From contig JAHDBH010000018.1 in the NCBI GenBank assembly GCA_020630495.1, forward strand, positions 1 through 48,731: DNA of 48,731 bases. The letters are read 5' to 3'. This DNA is from Saprospiraceae bacterium (GTDB taxonomy: Bacteria > Bacteroidota > Bacteroidia > Chitinophagales > Saprospiraceae). This document shows, in pieces, positions 44,944-48,731 of the stretch (position 1 is its first letter; each line of letters opens with the position of its first letter). A program made the position numbers and the translations under genes. The notes beneath the pieces were generated by a model, which saw nothing but the letters and a program-made list of their open reading frames with translations, was not told the DNA's origin and ran no database searches.

Positions 44944-46185
44944 TTACCCAGCAGTGTAAGCTGCTAGTGTCTTGAGCATAGGGTGCGCAGACTGTGTGGA
45001 GGAGGCGATCTCTAAGTGATGGCTTGCCTTGTCCTTCTGTTCTTTGGCGGCATATATCTCTGCGAGCAGACGATTTACGTCGATGTTTTTGGGACGCTTG
45101 GCTTCTTCTTTTTTGGCGTACTCCAGAGCTTTATCTGTGTCGCCATATAGATTGAGATATATGTCTGCGTATTCCAGATTCATATTGTGTCCAGCAGCGA
45201 CATCATCTTCTAGCATGTCAAATATCTCTGGCATGACTTTCTCAAACTCCTCCGTGCGGTCCTGAGACTTATATATCTCAGCGAGCTGCGTATAGTAGCC
45301 GACCTCTGGTATGATGGCGGCTGCTTCATTGAGCTTCCTCTCTGCTTCTTTCACATCTCCTGACTCATAGTCAAGCTGTGCTAGCGCGGCTATAGCAAAT
45401 GGATAATCCTTTCTCATGAGGAGAATTTCTTCATAGATCTGGCGTGCTTTGTCTTCTTCGCCGTACTGAGCATAGAGTTCGCCCAGGGTAAGCATGGCCC
45501 ATGCAGTCTCTTCATAGCCAGGATAGCCGGACTTGACAGCAAGAGTCAGCGCCTCTTTGGCACCTTCTACGTCGCCATGAATTTCACGCAAGTAAGATAT
45601 GCGGCTGTAAGAGCGTATGTCAGGCTTGATGGCAATCATCCTGTCAGCAGCTTCTACGGCTTTTTCATATTCACCAAGCTCTACATAGCAGTCTACGAGG
45701 ACGCCATGCACGCGGGCATTGATCTGATTGTACGTAAGAGCCTCCTCTGCCGTAGCAAGTGCGTCCTTAAATTCATGCAGGGAGAGTTGTACTCCTGCTT
45801 TGGTGACAAGGGCATTAAATTTCTGGTCTTTACTGGCTACCTCAGCTGAGAGAGCGTCATTACATAGCGCTAAAGCTGCTGGGTAATAGTGTCCGTGCTC
45901 TCCTGTGACGCGTGCTTCACGCACAAATAACTGAGCGAGTTCGATTCTCTCTGTAATAGCGGCCTCGTCTGATGATATTTTCGTCTTGAGCTCGCCGTAT
46001 TGATTCTGTACAAAATCCCATTCCTTATCAAGGCGAATTTTTTCACTACGGTCGAGAAGAGCTGGGATGTTAGTGCTGTAGTCGTTACCATCAGCGCTCT
46101 GAGAAGTAGAGCTGTCCTGGCTGGCACATGAGCTGATAAGCAGCATGATGGTAAGGAGTAGTGTAGGGTAGGCAAGAAATTTCAT
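44944..46185 (-). CDS. TPR lipoprotein of the DUF4331 operon
   Basis: Protein of 413 residues with lipobox LISSC (C20). The body from about residue 75 is a continuous TPR array (e.g. ALVTKAGVQLSLHEFKDALA, LGEYEKAVEAADRMIAIKPD, LGELYAQYGEEDKARQIYEE). It probably sits in the periplasm and serves as a binding platform. It is the first gene before the two DUF4331 genes (104-base gap to the next start) and is divergent from the sigma factor. I recall TPR proteins next to DUF4331 genes in other Bacteroidota, which supports a functional link. Confidence 0.87.
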   Translation of the reverse strand: MKFLAYPTLLLTIMLLISSCASQDSSTSQSADGNDYSTNIPALLDRSEKIRLDKEWDFVQNQYGELKTKISSDEAAITERIELAQLFVREARVTGEHGHYYPAALALCNDALSAEVASKDQKFNALVTKAGVQLSLHEFKDALATAEEALTYNQINARVHGVLVDCYVELGEYEKAVEAADRMIAIKPDIRSYSRISYLREIHGDVEGAKEALTLAVKSGYPGYEETAWAMLTLGELYAQYGEEDKARQIYEEILLMRKDYPFAIAALAQLDYESGDVKEAERKLNEAAAIIPEVGYYTQLAEIYKSQDRTEEFEKVMPEIFDMLEDDVAAGHNMNLEYADIYLNLYGDTDKALEYAKKEEAKRPKNIDVNRLLAEIYAAKEQKDKASHHLEIASSTQSAHPMLKTLAAYTAG

Positions 46186-46212
46186 ACGATAGTTTGTGTG
46201 AGTAAATGGTTT

Positions 46213-46226
46213 GTATAGAGATATAC
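46213..46226. promoter_or_regulatory. Inverted repeat in the divergent control region
   Basis: GTATA-GAGA-TATAC, five-base arms, 28 bases before the TPR gene start and 78 before the sigma gene. Candidate operator; short, so modest weight. Confidence 0.3.
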
Positions 46227-46239
46227 GGGTACCAGATTG

Positions 46240-46277
46240 GGAATGGATTTCACATTTTGGAATTTTATTTAAATTTT
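46240..46277 (+). repeat. Imperfect 19-base tandem repeat upstream of the sigma gene
   Basis: GGAATGGATTTCACATTTT directly followed by GGAATTTTATTTAAATTTT, 13 of 19 identical. GGAAT resembles -35 elements used by ECF sigma factors, so this may be the autoregulated promoter region. No TAnnTTTG is present nearby. Confidence 0.35.
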
Positions 46278-46304
46278 TTTAGGAGCTAGGGTAGCGAGAG
46301 GGCA

Positions 46305-46964
46305 ATGACGATAGGGACAATCATCTCTTTAGAAGGACTGAGACGATTCTTTAAGGACACCATCGCTTATATTTGTCTCATCGAGGATAGCAAGATCATA
46401 TCGCATTTGCGCGAAAGCGACCCTAAGGGACTCCGAGCAGCCTATGATAAATATGGTAAAGCTCTATATGGTGTAATCCTGCGGATCGTCAAAAATCCAG
46501 GACTGGCAGAAGAGATCCTTCAAGACACTTTCATGAAGCTATGGACTAAGGTAGATCGCTACGATCCAGAAAAGTCAGTGCTCTTCACGTGGCTCATGAG
46601 CATCGCCAGGAATAATGCTCTGGACGCCGTGCGTCTCAAGAAATATGAGCACAACCAAAAAACCGATAGCCTCGATATCACCGTACATGATAGTGAAGGC
46701 AATGCTAATGGAGGCGCTTCTATAGATGTGTCCGCACTCGCTAATAAGCTCGATGAAAAGTACCGTGTGCTACTCGATATGATGTATCTGCAAGGATATT
46801 CTCAGTCGGAAATAGCTAAGGAGCTGGACATCCCACTGGGCACCGTCAAGACGCGACTCCGCTCAGCCATGTCTCAACTGCGTGACACACTGCGCTCAGA
46901 AAAATCATTATTCATCGGTAGCATCATTGTATTGCTACTCCTACTTATAATCGCCTCTCTATGA
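46305..46964 (+). CDS. ECF sigma factor with a C-terminal hydrophobic segment
   Basis: Protein of 219 residues. Sigma region 2 spans about 30-105 (ALYGVILRIVKNPGLAEEIL, QDTFMKLWTKV, LFTWLMSIARNNALDAVR), region 4 about 145-195 with helix-turn-helix GYSQSEIAKELDIPLGTVKT. After this the protein ends in 17 strongly hydrophobic residues, 203-219 (FIGSIIVLLLLLIIASL), long enough for one membrane span, which is unusual for a sigma factor. The N-terminal 27 residues before region 2 are also extra. It overlaps the anti-sigma gene by four bases (ATGA) and is divergent from the TPR/DUF4331 genes, its likely targets. Confidence 0.9.
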   Translation: MTIGTIISLEGLRRFFKDTIAYICLIEDSKIISHLRESDPKGLRAAYDKYGKALYGVILRIVKNPGLAEEILQDTFMKLWTKVDRYDPEKSVLFTWLMSIARNNALDAVRLKKYEHNQKTDSLDITVHDSEGNANGGASIDVSALANKLDEKYRVLLDMMYLQGYSQSEIAKELDIPLGTVKTRLRSAMSQLRDTLRSEKSLFIGSIIVLLLLLIIASL

Positions 46965-47764
46965 CACTCGCCGATATCAGATCATCAGGACTACTGGAGC
47001 TGTATGCTCTTGGTCAGCTCGATGCTCATGATCAGTCTGAGGTCAGAGCAGCGCTGCGCAGATACCCAGAGCTCGTAGCAGAGCTCAGAGAAATAGAGAT
47101 AGCTCTCTATCGCTACGCTGAGTCCCATGGTCTCACGCCTGAGGGCGACGTAGTAGAGAAAATCCTCAGAGACTATCCCAAGCCTCCTGGTAGAAGTGCC
47201 GATCCGAGCAGAGAATCAATTACAACAAGTGAGAATAAGACTGCCTCTTCAGGCCGTGGACTCAGAGGGCTGCTTTCTGGTCTATTCCTAGCTGCCATAG
47301 CGGGTATAGGAGTATATGCATGGCAGCAGAGTGAGCTCTCGGAGGCTCGAGCAAGTCATCAACTCGAGCTAGAAGAGTGTGATACCAAGACGGCCACAGC
47401 GCAGGCGTATGCCGCCCAATTAGAGTCAGTCTTTACGGATCAGTATAGGCCAGTAGACATATCAGCGACTGAGGCATATGCTAGCGCACGTATAGAACTG
47501 CTCGATGACCAAGCAAGCAATCAGAATTATCTGAGAGTCATAGATCTGCCTGAGCTCGCCGAGGGCGAAACTTTTCAGCTGTGGTCTATCACAGGCGACA
47601 ATGCACCGGTGCCGATGGATCTATTTGATGAGAAAGGCAATGGTCTCATAGCAGTAGGTAAAGTCAACGCCACTGATGCATATGCTATCAGTATAGAACC
47701 AGCCGGTGGCAGCACTTCGCCCAATATGGATAAGCTAGTAGGAGTATTTGCCATGGCTGGCTAA
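46961..47764 (+). CDS. RskA-type membrane anti-sigma factor
   Basis: Protein of 267 residues. The N-terminal cytosolic domain (1-75; GLLELYALGQLDAHDQSEVR) is a zinc-free anti-sigma domain like that of RskA, followed by a polar linker, one membrane helix (about 103-121) and an extracytoplasmic RskA domain (165-267; DLPELAEGETFQLWSITGDN, SIEPAGGSTSPNMD). It should hold the coupled ECF sigma factor at the membrane until an envelope signal releases it. In family members release is by proteolysis; no dedicated protease is adjacent. Confidence 0.92.
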   Translation: MTLADIRSSGLLELYALGQLDAHDQSEVRAALRRYPELVAELREIEIALYRYAESHGLTPEGDVVEKILRDYPKPPGRSADPSRESITTSENKTASSGRGLRGLLSGLFLAAIAGIGVYAWQQSELSEARASHQLELEECDTKTATAQAYAAQLESVFTDQYRPVDISATEAYASARIELLDDQASNQNYLRVIDLPELAEGETFQLWSITGDNAPVPMDLFDEKGNGLIAVGKVNATDAYAISIEPAGGSTSPNMDKLVGVFAMAG

Positions 47765-47793
47765 GTATCCTTAGGTGATAAGCCGAAATATAT

Positions 47794-47833
47794 AAAGAGC
47801 CCCTAGCGATTGCTCGCTAGGGGCTCTTTTTTT
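47794..47833 (+). terminator. Strong intrinsic terminator after the anti-sigma gene
   Basis: Stem AAAGAGCCCCTAGCGA / TCGCTAGGGGCTCTTT, 16 perfect pairs with loop TTGC, followed by TTTT. The A-rich upstream side makes it usable from the minus strand as well, where the next gene ends 23 bases away. Confidence 0.88.
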
Positions 47834-47855
47834 GTCCGTGTGATATCTTGCGGGA

Positions 47856-48587
47856 CTACACGAGATCCTCATCAGGATCCACTGGATCTACTGGGTCTAC
47901 CGTGACCTCCATGAGATCGTCATAGTCATCACCATCAGCTCGGAGAAACACATCTCTATAGAGCAGATATTGCGCTATCCATACGATCGGTGCCGCTGCT
48001 AGGATTCCTACCCCACATAGGAGTAATCCAGCAAAGACGATAAGATTACCGAGCAGCATGAAAATAAAAAATTCAAACCACTGCTTAGTGATGATCTTGC
48101 GGCTAGCTTCCATGGTTTCCCATATAGCACCATCTTGGAAGTATACAATCATCAGCACCCAAGAGTAGGCCACTGCCAGATAGATGCCAGGAAGTAGACA
48201 GAAGAGAGTACCCACCACTATCAATAATCCACTGAGCAGTCCTGCTCCTAGTAGATTACCAAATTTCTGATATCCGCTAAAGAAATCAGAAAACTCATAG
48301 GACTCTCCTCTGACGATCTTATCGGCAACTATCACACCACCCACAGTCATAGGAATGAGGAATATGCCAGCAAAAGGAATCATGCCAGCTACGCTAAAAG
48401 CCGCAAAGAGCACGAGGGAAAATAAAATATACTGCCCAGCGTGAGCCTTAAATATCTCCAGGGCCTCCGAGTAGTACCGGCCGTACTCAATCTTTACAGG
48501 ATTGTGGATCAGGTCATCAGCCCTATCTTGTAGCTGTGGAATATCAAGTGGAGCATAGGTTTCTAGGGGTGTTACATAGTCTTTCAT
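47856..48587 (-). CDS. Multi-span membrane protein of unknown function
   Basis: Protein of 243 residues. After a soluble stretch of about 50 residues there are about six hydrophobic segments (54-95, 113-150, 172-212) in a duplicated-looking layout (FVxFxFW-type loops: YQKFGNLLGAGLLSGLLIVV, ASRKIITKQWFEFFIFMLLG), similar to the membrane domains of the DUF975/GlpQ-membrane type. The tail has a short repeat DPVDPVDPDED, acidic. Function is unknown. It starts 7 bases after the stop of the next gene upstream, so the two form an operon. Confidence 0.78.
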   Translation of the reverse strand: MKDYVTPLETYAPLDIPQLQDRADDLIHNPVKIEYGRYYSEALEIFKAHAGQYILFSLVLFAAFSVAGMIPFAGIFLIPMTVGGVIVADKIVRGESYEFSDFFSGYQKFGNLLGAGLLSGLLIVVGTLFCLLPGIYLAVAYSWVLMIVYFQDGAIWETMEASRKIITKQWFEFFIFMLLGNLIVFAGLLLCGVGILAAAPIVWIAQYLLYRDVFLRADGDDYDDLMEVTVDPVDPVDPDEDLV

Positions 48588-48594
48588 AGTGTGA

Positions 48595-48731
48595 TTAATT
48601 TAGCGTAAAGGTTTTCTGGACGGTATGATCACCGGCTGATATCGTCATGATGTAGCTTCCTGGTCTTATGTAGTATCGTCCATCATCACCACGACGAGGA
48701 TAGTCAGACGTATCTAGGCCTGATTTTTTAG
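48595..48731 (-). CDS. C-terminal end of a secreted protein, 5' part outside the window
   Basis: The last 45 codons are open to the window edge and end at 48595. The residues GRYYIRPGSYIMTISAGDHT and VQKTFTLN look like a FlgD-type Ig-like tail, the kind that ends large Bacteroidota surface proteins with sortilin-type propeller repeats. The full protein cannot be judged from this piece. Confidence 0.55.
   Translation of the reverse strand, partial: KKSGLDTSDYPRRGDDGRYYIRPGSYIMTISAGDHTVQKTFTLN

Noticed and set aside
1-48731. tRNA or rRNA genes, prophage, insertion sequences
   Set aside because: No cloverleaf with a TTCGA-type loop in gene-free sequence, no rRNA segments, no transposase or integrase was found by eye. 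A tRNA scan would settle the first point.

Overview
The window reads as chromosomal DNA from a Bacteroidota bacterium, most likely of the Saprospiria/Lewinella type. The basis is: type IX secretion components (a PorT-like protein at the left edge and a PorP/SprF protein), a surface protein with a type IX C-terminal sorting domain, many SPII lipoproteins, recurrent TAnnTTTG promoter elements of the Bacteroidota kind, and neighbour pairs known from the phylum (ubiE-porT, gyrA-TPR, SCO-cytochrome c). The genus is an inference. I saw no phage, transposase, CRISPR array, tRNA or rRNA; most of the window is ordinary core genome with dense, often overlapping genes.

Layout. 1-5.5 kb: porT-like and ubiE (minus), then gyrA and a secreted TPR protein (plus). 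5.5-9.3 kb: a MazG-like pyrophosphohydrolase, then on the minus strand a coiled-coil/LEA-like pair and a lipoprotein, SCO1 and cytochrome c module. 9.3-20.7 kb: CRY-DASH photolyase, a DUF389 membrane protein coupled to a LolD-type ATPase, two glycosyltransferases running into a RibB whose GTP cyclohydrolase II half is degenerate, PorP/SprF, an NlpC/P60 peptidase, and a DinB-like protein with a PLP/CBS-domain enzyme. 20.9-29.4 kb: LysM protein, kdsB, cdd, ykuK, mnmA-lipoprotein-rimM, M48 peptidase and plsC. 29.4-38.8 kb: a GH113-like lipoprotein, a MacB-type ATPase, PduO-type cobalamin adenosyltransferase, a PgpH-type HD phosphodiesterase, a DUF6580 membrane protein, a CPBP peptidase and an M1 peptidase.

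39.2-47.8 kb is the most distinctive region. A minus-strand set (TPR lipoprotein, short DUF4331 protein, long DUF4331 protein with two 307-residue repeats and a type IX sorting domain) is divergent from a four-base-overlapping pair: an ECF sigma factor ending in a hydrophobic segment and an RskA-type membrane anti-sigma factor. I read this as one candidate regulated cell-envelope/surface system. The 119-base divergent region holds an inverted repeat and a 19-base tandem repeat that could be its control site. The window ends with a multi-span membrane protein and the last 45 codons of a secreted protein.

Across the window an exact 15-mer, TTTGGCCGAAAGGCC (a GGCC-GAAA-GGCC hairpin next to a T run), occurs three times inside unrelated genes in different frames. 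A fourth, base-pair-compensated copy lies upstream of gyrA, and looser relatives lie in the 20.7-20.9 kb gap. This looks like a dispersed genome-wide signal rather than protein-coding constraint.
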